Shown: piece after piece, positions 1-5,686 of the stretch
Position numbering within the stretch: position 1 is the first letter of the stretch
Layout: each line of letters opens with the position of its first letter
NCBI GenBank assembly: GCA_035476575.1
Contig: DATILL010000116.1
Span: forward strand, 1 to 7,505
Origin: DATILL01 sp035476575
GTDB lineage: Bacteria; Actinomycetota; Actinomycetes; Mycobacteriales; JACQDL01
Length of the DNA: 7,505 bases
Reading direction: 5' to 3'
Program-made: the position numbers and the translations under genes
The notes under the pieces: model-generated
The model's input: only the letters and a program-made list of their open reading frames with translations
The model's database searches: none
What the model was told of the DNA's origin: nothing

Positions 1-436
1 CGGTACGGTGCCAGACGTACTCGCAGCGCACCGTCGAGTGCGGCTTCTCGTACACCACCGCGCAGCGCACCTCCGCCACGTGGTCGACGCAGTAGTCCTT
101 CACCAGCTTCAGGGTGGCCCCGGTGTCGGCCACGTCGTCCGCGATCAGCACCCGGGCACCGGACAGGTCGACCACGTCCGGCACCGGCGGCAGCATCACC
201 GGCAGCTCCAGCCGGGTGTCCACCCCGGTGTAGAACTCGACGTTGCACACGTGCAGGTTCTTCACGTCGAGGGCGTAGCCGAGCGCGCCGGCCACGAACA
301 GCCCGCCGCGGGCGATGGACAGCACGATGTCCGGCCGGTACCCGTCCGCGGCCACCAGCTCGGCCAGCTCCCGGGCTGCCTTGCCGAACCGCTCCCAGGT
401 GAGGATCTCGCGAACGCCGGTGGGCGTGGGTGCCAT
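1..436 (-). CDS. Phosphoribosyltransferase, purine type (3' end off window)
   Basis: Type I phosphoribosyltransferase fold, probably a cytosolic enzyme that moves the phosphoribosyl group of PRPP onto a purine base (hypoxanthine/guanine/xanthine salvage). The 145 visible residues begin MAPTPTGVREILTW. They include the early loop IARGGL (about 41-46) and the PRPP-binding signature VLIADDVADTGATL (about 96-109), with the paired acidic residues D100-D101 followed by TGAT. The reading frame is open to the window edge; related proteins are only slightly longer, so about 15-25 residues are probably missing. The start is the ATG at 434-436. No strong Shine-Dalgarno sequence precedes it; the nearest purine run, GGTAGG, is about 10 nt upstream. 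It follows ctaA on the same strand after 66 bp that hold most of a palindromic element, so cotranscription is uncertain. The fold call is firm, but the preferred base cannot be read from the sequence. Confidence 0.88.
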   Translation of the reverse strand, partial: MAPTPTGVREILTWERFGKAARELAELVAADGYRPDIVLSIARGGLFVAGALGYALDVKNLHVCNVEFYTGVDTRLELPVMLPPVPDVVDLSGARVLIADDVADTGATLKLVKDYCVDHVAEVRCAVVYEKPHSTVRCEYVWHRT

Positions 437-466
437 GCCGCGGCAGCCTACCCGGCGCCCGCCGTG

Positions 467-536
467 CCCCGACGATCATCGAGCTGTTGGGGTCCGAGGA
501 GATCAACTCGCCACGGAAACTCGATGATCGTCGGGG
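467..536. repeat. 70-bp palindromic element with 17-bp perfect inverted arms
   Basis: The left arm ccccgacgatcatcgag (467-483) is the exact reverse complement of the right arm ctcgatgatcgtcgggg (520-536), with a 36-nt centre. The element spans the ctaA stop codon at 503-505. The right arm therefore lies inside ctaA and encodes the last residues around SPDDHR, while the left arm is intergenic, before the phosphoribosyltransferase start. A 17-bp perfect match is very unlikely by chance. It could be a dispersed REP/MITE-like unit or a transcript-end hairpin. There is no T tract beside either arm, so a classical intrinsic terminator is not supported. Confidence 0.75.
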
Positions 537-1441
537 GAGAGGACGGCGGTCGCGGCCCTGGCCCGGGTGGCCAGCAGCATCCGGATGGCGCCGACCCAGA
601 CCAGGCAGGCGCCCAGCATGTGCAGCCCGACCAGCAGCGCCGGCAGCTTCGTGAAGTACTGCGTGAAGCCCACCAGCCCCTGCGCCGCCTCGACGGCGAC
701 CAGCAAGCCGGCCGCGCGGACGGCGGCCGCCGGCGCCCGGCTGGCCCGCAGCCCGACCCAGACCCCGATCGAGAGCCCGATCAGCAGCATCACCACGTCG
801 GCGTGCACCTGGCTGACCAGCCCCGGGTCCAGCCCGGTCCGGGGCGCGGCGGCATCCCCGGCGTGCGGCCCGCTGCCAGTGACCACCGCGCCCAGCACCA
901 GGGTCGCACCGGCCAGCGCCACCACCAGCCGACCGGCCAGCACCAGCTCACGGCGGACCACGGGGGAGGAGGCCGGGGCGTCGGATGGCTCGCGGGCGCG
1001 CTGCCAGAGCACCAGCGACACGGCGATCAGCGCCGCGGACAGCAGGAAGTGCAGCATCACCACCCACGGGTTGAGGTCGGTAAGCACGGTGACCCCACCG
1101 AGCACGATCTGGGCCGGGATGCCGAGGAACGCCACGACCGCCAGCCGGACCAGCGGCAACCGGCGGGGCACCGCGAGCAGGGTCGCCGCCAGGGTGGCCA
1201 GCGTCACCGCGACCAGCACCGATGTCAGCGTCCGGTTGCCGAACTCGATCAGCCCGTGCCCGGCCAGCGCCCGGCTCGGCACGTAGGAGTCGTCGGTGCA
1301 GCGCGGCCAGGTCGGGCAACCGAGCCCGGAGCCGGTCAGCCGCACCGCGCCGCCGGTCACCACGATGCCGACGTTCGCGACCAGCGTGGCCAGGGTGAGC
1401 CGGCGCAGCGTGGTCGGTGACGGGCGGGGGACGGTGGGCAC
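503..1441 (-). CDS. ctaA: Heme A synthase (COX15/CtaA family)
   Basis: Integral membrane enzyme that oxidises the C8 methyl of heme O to the formyl group of heme A, needed for aa3-type cytochrome c oxidase. The protein has 312 residues, normal for bacterial CtaA, with about eight hydrophobic segments in two similar halves. The first half carries GHGLIEFGNR with heme-ligand candidate H62 and catalytic-type E66, and H131 in VMLHFLLS. The second half carries H213 in QVHAD and H274 in GLHMLG. The first external loop has the paired cysteines C42 and C48 (CPTWPRC), as in Bacillus-type CtaA. The GTG start at 1441 is supported by AGGA at 1449-1452, 7 nt upstream. It begins 40 bp after the DUF664-type gene and is probably in the same transcript. 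The C-terminal tail is encoded by one arm of the palindromic element. M. tuberculosis Rv1456c appears to be the syntenic counterpart. Confidence 0.93.
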   Translation of the reverse strand: MPTVPRPSPTTLRRLTLATLVANVGIVVTGGAVRLTGSGLGCPTWPRCTDDSYVPSRALAGHGLIEFGNRTLTSVLVAVTLATLAATLLAVPRRLPLVRLAVVAFLGIPAQIVLGGVTVLTDLNPWVVMLHFLLSAALIAVSLVLWQRAREPSDAPASSPVVRRELVLAGRLVVALAGATLVLGAVVTGSGPHAGDAAAPRTGLDPGLVSQVHADVVMLLIGLSIGVWVGLRASRAPAAAVRAAGLLVAVEAAQGLVGFTQYFTKLPALLVGLHMLGACLVWVGAIRMLLATRARAATAVLSPDDHRVSVAS

Positions 1442-1448
1442 GGCCCGA

Positions 1449-1452
1449 TCCT
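1449..1452 (-). promoter_or_regulatory. Ribosome binding site of ctaA
   Basis: On the minus strand this reads AGGA, 7 nt before the GTG at 1439-1441. It fixes that GTG as the ctaA start, and the protein then begins MPTVPRPSPTTLRRL just before the first membrane segment. Confidence 0.6.
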
Positions 1453-1481
1453 AGGTGGCCGCCGGCCCGCTGGCCCGGGCG

Positions 1482-1982
1482 CTACTCCCCGGTGGCGCCG
1501 TCGATGATCTCGCGCAGCAGGTCGGCATGCCCGTTGTGCCGCGCGTACTCCTCGATCATGTGGACATAAACCCACCGGAGCGAGCACGTCCGGCCGTCCC
1601 GGTGGACAAAGGTGTAGTCCAGCGGGACGTTGGCCACCGCGGCCCGGGCCTCGGCCAGCTCCGCCTGGTACGCCGCCAGGTCGGCCGCGACACGCGCTTC
1701 GTCGAGGTCATCGAAGTCGTCGTCCGGCCGGTCCTCGGTGTAGTACAGCGGCGGCACGTCCTGCCCGCCGACCCCCCGCCGGAACCAGGACCGCTCCACC
1801 TCGGTGAGGTGCCGGACCAGACCGAGCAGCGACAGCGTGGACGGCGGCACGGTCCGCCGGACGAGCTCCGCGCCGGTGAGCCCCTCGCACTTCCACAGCA
1901 GCGTGTCGCGCTGGTAGTCGAGGAAGCCGACCAGGGTGGCTCGCTCGTCGCCGGTCGGTGGAGGATCGGTGCGTTCGGTCAT
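1482..1982 (-). CDS. DinB-like / DUF664 family protein
   Basis: A 166-residue protein of the DinB/YfiT-like four-helix superfamily, DUF664 branch. Family members are small soluble proteins that usually bind a divalent metal; some related enzymes are thiol-dependent (mycothiol or bacillithiol) transferases. Its own reaction is unknown. The N-terminal helix region GFLDYQRDTLLWKCEGL is followed by LGLVRHLTEVERSWF with H58. The C-terminal HMIEEYARHNGHADLLRE has H141, H149 and H152. The spacing suggests H58, H149 and H152 or neighbours as the metal triad. The ATG at 1980-1982 overlaps the stop of the DUF2269-type gene (ATGA), so translation is probably coupled. An upstream extension of the frame to 2561 exists but lies wholly across the membrane-protein gene and is rejected. 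It is followed by ctaA after 40 bp. Confidence 0.85.
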   Translation of the reverse strand: MTERTDPPPTGDERATLVGFLDYQRDTLLWKCEGLTGAELVRRTVPPSTLSLLGLVRHLTEVERSWFRRGVGGQDVPPLYYTEDRPDDDFDDLDEARVAADLAAYQAELAEARAAVANVPLDYTFVHRDGRTCSLRWVYVHMIEEYARHNGHADLLREIIDGATGE

Positions 1983-2512
1983 GCCGGCGACCGTAGCGTG
2001 GAGGTACGACGGTTTGTCCGCCGTACCCGGCCCCACGGCTTGTAGACGGACAGCACGGTCGCCGTGCCGTAGACGAGCAGCGCGACGGTGGGTGCCACGA
2101 CCAGCGAGATGCCGGCGGCCCCCGGGTCGACGGGCTGCCCCGCCGCGGGCAGGCCAGCGACGGCGCGATGGATGGTGGCGCGCAGCGCGAAGGTCGACGC
2201 GAGCGCCGCGGCCAGCGTCAGGACCAGCTTGGCGAGCACCCAGTAGTACCGCAGCAGGCCCCAGCGGGTGCCCAGCCCGAGCAGCACCCCGGTGAGCAGC
2301 GTCGCCAGGCTGACCGGGATGACCAGCACGTCGCCGAGGATGCCCATTGCCCGGTACGCCGCCTGCGCGGTCCGCGGATCCCGGCTGGCCAGCCCGGTGA
2401 CGCCGAGCGTGAGCAGCCCGAGGTCGAGGCCAAGCCAGCCCACCGCCACGGCCACGTGCAGGGTGACCGCCAGCTTGCGGGTGCCCGGTGTCATTCGCCA
2501 GCTCATGGTCAC
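1979..2512 (-). CDS. DUF2269-type integral membrane protein
   Basis: A 177-residue protein with four predicted membrane helices at about residues 14-40, 55-80, 88-110 and 135-157. The first helix has LHVAVAVGWLGLDLG, the HxxxxxxWxG-like pattern seen in the DUF2269 group of small membrane proteins. After the last helix comes the positively charged tail YKPWGRVRRTNRR, predicted to be cytoplasmic. No biochemical function is established for this family and none is claimed here. The start is uncertain: GTG at 2512, ATG at 2506 and ATG at 2494 are all in frame before the first helix, and none has a clear ribosome binding site. The gene overlaps the downstream DUF664-type start by 4 nt. It is probably the first gene of a short transcript, because about 100 bp with an operator-like palindrome separate it from the ABC permease. 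Confidence 0.8.
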   Translation of the reverse strand: MTMSWRMTPGTRKLAVTLHVAVAVGWLGLDLGLLTLGVTGLASRDPRTAQAAYRAMGILGDVLVIPVSLATLLTGVLLGLGTRWGLLRYYWVLAKLVLTLAAALASTFALRATIHRAVAGLPAAGQPVDPGAAGISLVVAPTVALLVYGTATVLSVYKPWGRVRRTNRRTSTLRSPA

Positions 2513-2523
2513 CGATGCTGGCG

Positions 2524-2537
2524 GCCCGCCAGCGGGC
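2524..2537. repeat. Short inverted repeat just upstream of the DUF2269-type gene
   Basis: GCCCGC-CA-GCGGGC is a perfect 6-bp inverted repeat. It lies 11 nt upstream of the GTG at 2512, where a ribosome binding site would be expected. It could form a hairpin in the leader, but short GC palindromes are common by chance at this base composition. Confidence 0.3.
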
Positions 2538-2567
2538 GTGTCGTCGGGCCAGGAGCGACATCCGACC

Positions 2568-2583
2568 TACGACGCACGTCGTA
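2568..2583. promoter_or_regulatory. Operator-like palindrome TACGAC-N4-GTCGTA
   Basis: Perfect 6+6 inverted repeat with a 4-nt spacer in the 102-bp gap between the ABC permease stop (2615) and the DUF2269-type start (2512). Its form resembles dimeric repressor sites such as those of TetR-family regulators. It lies 56-71 bp upstream of the GTG, a sensible operator position. No regulator gene is visible in the window, so the binding protein is unknown. Confidence 0.35.
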
Positions 2584-2614
2584 CGCCCGGGGCGAGGCTA
2601 CTCCCGGCGCGGAC

Positions 2615-3376
2615 CTACTCCCAGCGGAACTTGGCCGCCGCGAGACCGAGCCCGACGACCGCCCAGCTCGCCAGCACGGCCAGGTCCCGGCCGGGCAGCA
2701 TGCCGCCCGCCTCCAGCGCGACCCGCAGCCCGTCCGCCAGCGCCGCGGTCGGCAGCAGCTCCAGCAAGCGCGCCACCGCGGCCGGGAACCGCGCCAGCGG
2801 GAAGACGGCCCCACCGAAGAACAGCAGCACGAACCAGACCAGGTTGGCTGCCGCGAGGGTGACCTCGGCCCGCAGCGTGCCGGCCATCAGCAGGCCCAGC
2901 CCGGAGAACGCGGCGGTGCCCAGCGCGACCAGCAGCAGCACCCCGACCGGTGCCGGGTGCCCGTGCCAGCCGAGCAGCAGTCCGGCGCCGAGGATCAGCA
3001 CAAGCTGGATCATCTCGACCCCGATCACCGCGAGCGTCTTGCCGCCCAGCAGCACCGACCGCGGCAGGGCGGTCGCGCCGAGCCGCTTCAGCACGCCGTA
3101 CTTGCGCTCGAAGCCGGTCGCGATCGCCTGCCCGGTGAACGCCGTCGACATGATCGCCAGCGCCACGATGCCCGGCACGAACACCTCCACCCGCGGCCCG
3201 TCCACCGGCACGAACGGGGTGAACACCAGGATCGCCAGCAGCAGCAGCGGGATGATCAGGGTGAGCAGGAGCTGTTCGCCGTTGCGTAGCGTCAGCCGCA
3301 GCTCCATCCCGGCCTGCGCGAGCAGCATCCGGTGCCGCGGGGCCGCGCCCGGTGCCGGGACCAGTGCGCCGGTCAC
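2615..3376 (-). CDS. ABC-2 type transporter, permease subunit
   Basis: Membrane subunit of an ABC exporter of the DrrB/ABC-2 type, 253 residues. It has about six hydrophobic segments at roughly 37-54, 68-84, 114-137, 143-166, 172-192 and 231-248. After the second segment it carries FERKYGVLKRLGATALPR (89-106), the charged cytoplasmic loop typical of ABC-2 permeases that contacts the ATPase. The GTG start (3374-3376) overlaps the ATPase stop as GTGA, so the two subunits are translationally coupled. It ends TAG at 2615-2617. The likely functional unit is two copies of this protein with two ATPases. The transported compound is not shown by the sequence. Gene order with ctaA matches M. tuberculosis Rv1457c (from memory), a transporter of unknown substrate often labelled antibiotic transport; a link to heme or cytochrome oxidase assembly is only inference. 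Confidence 0.9.
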   Translation of the reverse strand: MTGALVPAPGAAPRHRMLLAQAGMELRLTLRNGEQLLLTLIIPLLLLAILVFTPFVPVDGPRVEVFVPGIVALAIMSTAFTGQAIATGFERKYGVLKRLGATALPRSVLLGGKTLAVIGVEMIQLVLILGAGLLLGWHGHPAPVGVLLLVALGTAAFSGLGLLMAGTLRAEVTLAAANLVWFVLLFFGGAVFPLARFPAAVARLLELLPTAALADGLRVALEAGGMLPGRDLAVLASWAVVGLGLAAAKFRWE

Positions 3377-4308
3377 CGCATCTCCCGGCCGGTCAGCTCA
3401 AGGAACACGTCCTCCAGGGTCCGCCGCTCGACCCGCAGGTCCTCAGCCAACACGCCGCGCGCGGCGCACCAGGTGGTGACCGCGGACAGGAGCTGCGGGT
3501 CGACCGACCCTTCCACCAGGTAGCTGCCGGCCGGCGTCTCGCTGACCCGGCTGCCCTCCGGTAGCGCCGCCCGCAGCGAGCCGACCTCCAGCCCGGGCTG
3601 CGCCCGGAACCGGAGCTGGCCGTGCGCACCGTCCCGGGTCAGCTCGACCGGAGATCCGCTGGCCACCTCCCGGCCGTGGTCGATGACCACCACCCGGTCG
3701 GCCAGCTTCTCCGCCTCGTCCATGTAGTGGGTGGTGAGCACGACAGCCACCCCGCCGGCCCGGAGCCGCTCGACCACCTCCCAGGTGGCCCGGCGGGCCT
3801 GCGGGTCCAGCCCGGCGGTCGGCTCGTCCAGGAACACTAGCTCCGGCCGGCCGACGATGGCCATGGCCAGCGACAGCCGCTGCTGCTGGCCGCCGGACAG
3901 CCGCTTGTACGGCGTCCCGGCCGCGGCCCGCAGCCCGACCAGGTCCAGCAGCTCCCCGACCGGCAGCGGGTGGGCGGCGTACGACGCCACCAGCCGGAGC
4001 ATCTCGCCTACCCGGGCGCCCGGGTAGGCGCCGCCGCTCTGCGGCATCACGCCGACCCGCGGCTTGACCGCCGGGCCGTCCGCCACCGGGTCCAGCCCGA
4101 GCACCCGCACCCGCCCGCCGTCTGCCCGCCGGAAGCCCTCGCAGATCTCGACCGTGGTCGTCTTGCCGGCGCCGTTCGGGCCGAGCAGGGCCAGCACGCT
4201 GCCGCGGGGCACGGTGAAGGACAGGCTGTCGACGGCGACCGCGCCGCCGTAGGCCTTGACGAGGCTCTGGACCTCCAACGCCGGCGCGCTGTCGGAAGGA
4301 AGGGGCAC
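3373..4308 (-). CDS. ABC-2 type transporter, ATP-binding subunit
   Basis: Cytoplasmic ATPase of the same exporter, 311 residues, DrrA/CcmA-like. All core motifs are intact: Walker A GPNGAGKT (43-50), Q-loop Q90 in VGVMPQSGG, signature LSGGQQQR (137-144), Walker B LVFLDEP (157-163) with catalytic E162, D-loop AGLDPQ, and H-loop H194 in TTHYMDEAE. The C-terminal extension (about 220-311) ends in TLEDVFLELTGREMR, the hallmark tail of ABC-2 export ATPases. The start is a GTG at 4306-4308, about 10 residues before the domain; the ribosome binding site is weak. It is the first gene of the leftward set and is divergent from the siderophore operon, whose iron box is 110 bp from this start. I see no convincing promoter on the minus strand. 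Rv1458c is the probable syntenic counterpart. Confidence 0.93.
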   Translation of the reverse strand: MPLPSDSAPALEVQSLVKAYGGAVAVDSLSFTVPRGSVLALLGPNGAGKTTTVEICEGFRRADGGRVRVLGLDPVADGPAVKPRVGVMPQSGGAYPGARVGEMLRLVASYAAHPLPVGELLDLVGLRAAAGTPYKRLSGGQQQRLSLAMAIVGRPELVFLDEPTAGLDPQARRATWEVVERLRAGGVAVVLTTHYMDEAEKLADRVVVIDHGREVASGSPVELTRDGAHGQLRFRAQPGLEVGSLRAALPEGSRVSETPAGSYLVEGSVDPQLLSAVTTWCAARGVLAEDLRVERRTLEDVFLELTGREMR

Positions 4309-4394
4309 CTGGACAGGATAGGAGTGTCTTTCTACGCCACGTCGACGAGGTGCCGATGTCGGTGCCCCCAGGCACTAGGGCGACCGTGTCGCGG

Positions 4395-4424
4395 TTGACA
4401 TCGTTGGTGGCGATCAGTTAGGTA
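4395..4424 (+). promoter_or_regulatory. Sigma-70-type promoter of the siderophore operon
   Basis: A perfect TTGACA -35 box (4395-4400) is followed after 17 nt by TTAGGT (4418-4423), or after 18 nt by TAGGTA, as the -10 box. Transcription would start near 4430, giving a leader of roughly 25-30 nt. The -10 lies inside the iron box, so a bound repressor would block RNA polymerase directly. The -35 match is strong and the -10 is weak, which is common for iron-box promoters. Confidence 0.7.
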
Positions 4425-4436
4425 AGGCTTTCCTAA
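4418..4436. promoter_or_regulatory. Iron box (DtxR/IdeR/DmdR operator)
   Basis: The 19-bp site ttaggtaaggctttcctaa matches the known DtxR/IdeR consensus TWAGGTWAGSCTWACCTWA at 18 of 19 positions; only position 14 (T for A) departs. The two half sites agree at 8 of 9 bases around the central G. It covers the -10 region of the ATP-grasp promoter and ends 20 bp before the first GTG. In actinobacteria the Fe(II)-loaded repressor binds such sites and shuts off siderophore genes when iron is sufficient. This fits the NIS synthetase downstream. Confidence 0.9.
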
Positions 4437-4448
4437 GAACATCATCTC

Positions 4449-4452
4449 GAGG
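4449..4452 (+). promoter_or_regulatory. Ribosome binding site of the ATP-grasp gene
   Basis: GAGG at 4449-4452 is 4 nt from the first GTG (4457) and 7 nt from the second, tandem GTG (4460). The spacing favours 4460 as the real start. The two choices differ by one residue. Confidence 0.5.
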
Positions 4453-4456
4453 TCGT

Positions 4457-5686
4457 GTGGTGCGGATCGTCCTGCTCGCCGTGAAGCCGACCTGCTCGGT
4501 CACCGAGGGGTTTCTCCCCGCGGCACACCGGCTCGGGTCACGGGTCATCCTGCTCACCGATCGGCCGGCCGCGCACGCCGCCGCGTACGCCGGCTGGCCG
4601 GCCGGGCCAGCCGAGATCATCGGCTGCGACGTCCGCGACCCGCGGGCGGTCATCGACCGGGTCAGCCGGCTCGGCCGGCCGGACGCCGTCTTCTCCAACA
4701 GCGACCACCTGCAGACCCAGGCCGCGCTCGCCGCCGACTACCTCGGCCTGCCCGGCAAGGACTGGCGGGCCACCCTGCGGGCCAAGCACAAGCCGCTGAT
4801 GCGCCGGCATCTCGCCGGGCTCGACCCCGTCTACGCCGTGCCGCTCGGGCCCACCGACGACCCGGCCAGGCTGCCCGACCCGCCGTTCCCGTGCGTGCTC
4901 AAGCCGGCCGAAGGGGTGGCCAGCGAGGACGTCGTGCTGGTCGGCGACGCTGCCGAGCTGGCCGCCCGGACCGGCGAGGTCCGGGCCCGGCGGCCGGGCG
5001 AGACGTTGCTGGTCGAGGAGTTCCTGGCCGGGCCGCTGCACACCCTGGAGACCGTGGGCGACACGTCCGGGCTGGGGGTGCTCGGGGGGTTCCGCACCGA
5101 GCTGTCGCCGCCGCCGTACTTCGTGGAGGAGCGGATGGCCTGGCCGGGGGAGCTCCCGGGCACGGTCCGGGACCGCGTGCTGGGCTCGGTGCTCGGCCAG
5201 CTCCGGGCGCTCGGGGTGGGGCTGGGTGCCTGCCATACCGAGTTCGTCCGGCAGGGCGACCGGGCCCGGCTGGTCGAGGTCAACTACCGGATCATCGGCG
5301 ACCAGTGCGACCTGCTGCTCGCCGAGATGCTGGAGCTGCCGCTGTTCGAGCAGGTGCTGCGGGCGCACCTCGGCGAGCCGGTGACGGCCGAGATACCGCC
5401 CTGGCCGGGCACCGGCCGGCAGGTAGGCGGCCCGCACGCGCGGATCGAGTGGGCGCTGGTCTCCCGGTCCGGCACGCTGGTCGCCGCCCCCGGGCCGGTG
5501 GACGCCGAGACCGCCGGGGTCCGGCTCGCCTACCGGCCGCTGCGGCGCGTCGGCGAGCGGGTCGCGCTCACCCACACCAACCGCGACTATCTCGGCGTCC
5601 TGCGGGCGTACGGCGCCGACCCGGGCGCGGTGGACCGGGTGGTCGCGGCGTTCTGGGCCGGCCGGCGCTGGGACATCGAGCCGTGA
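4457..5686 (+). CDS. ATP-grasp ligase of a siderophore operon
   Basis: A 409-residue cytosolic ATP-grasp enzyme, expected to activate a carboxylate as an acyl phosphate and join it to an amine. The N-terminal part (1-105) is a Rossmann-like pre-ATP-grasp domain. The ATP-binding part follows: K112 in AKHKPLMRRHL, K149 in PCVLKPAEGVAS with a small-residue loop, and the hinge strand LLVEEFLAGP (184-193). The metal ligands are E262 in CHTEF, and E274 and N276 in RLVEVNYRIIGD. The region from about 325 to the end resembles the C-terminal domain of amino acid ligases of the carnosine/dapdiamide-synthase type. It is the first gene after the iron box and overlaps the NIS synthetase start as GTGA. An ATP-grasp gene directly before an IucA/IucC gene recalls PvsA/XssA of vibrioferrin biosynthesis. 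Substrates are inferred, not read. The start may be 4457 or 4460. Confidence 0.87.
   Translation: MVRIVLLAVKPTCSVTEGFLPAAHRLGSRVILLTDRPAAHAAAYAGWPAGPAEIIGCDVRDPRAVIDRVSRLGRPDAVFSNSDHLQTQAALAADYLGLPGKDWRATLRAKHKPLMRRHLAGLDPVYAVPLGPTDDPARLPDPPFPCVLKPAEGVASEDVVLVGDAAELAARTGEVRARRPGETLLVEEFLAGPLHTLETVGDTSGLGVLGGFRTELSPPPYFVEERMAWPGELPGTVRDRVLGSVLGQLRALGVGLGACHTEFVRQGDRARLVEVNYRIIGDQCDLLLAEMLELPLFEQVLRAHLGEPVTAEIPPWPGTGRQVGGPHARIEWALVSRSGTLVAAPGPVDAETAGVRLAYRPLRRVGERVALTHTNRDYLGVLRAYGADPGAVDRVVAAFWAGRRWDIEP

Noticed and set aside
467..536. Reading the inverted arms as a CRISPR repeat or a classical intrinsic terminator
   Set aside because: There are only two inverted arms, with no direct repeats or spacers, and no T tract beside either arm.
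8..1420. Plus-strand open frame of 470 codons opposite the phosphoribosyltransferase and ctaA
   Set aside because: His/Gln/Arg-rich nonsense composition; the opposite strand encodes two clearly recognisable proteins.
1983..2561. Upstream extension of the DUF664-type frame
   Set aside because: It lies across the DUF2269-type gene in another frame and has no recognisable domain; the ATGA overlap marks the true start.
2168..3479. Two overlapping long plus-strand frames opposite the ABC permease and DUF2269-type gene
   Set aside because: Low-complexity shadow translations without domains or ribosome binding sites.
4362..4375. GTGCC-N4-GGCAC inverted repeat in the divergent region
   Set aside because: Only 5-bp arms, easily expected by chance in GC-rich DNA, with no clear link to either promoter.
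4309..4394. Minus-strand promoter for the ABC ATPase (TATCCT- and TAGAAA-like -10 candidates)
   Set aside because: No matching -35 at proper spacing; the evidence is too weak to list as a feature.
4891..5682. Upstream extension of the NIS synthetase frame
   Set aside because: It overlaps the ATP-grasp gene in another frame and reads as Arg/Gly-rich nonsense; the GTGA overlap at 5683 gives the expected protein length.
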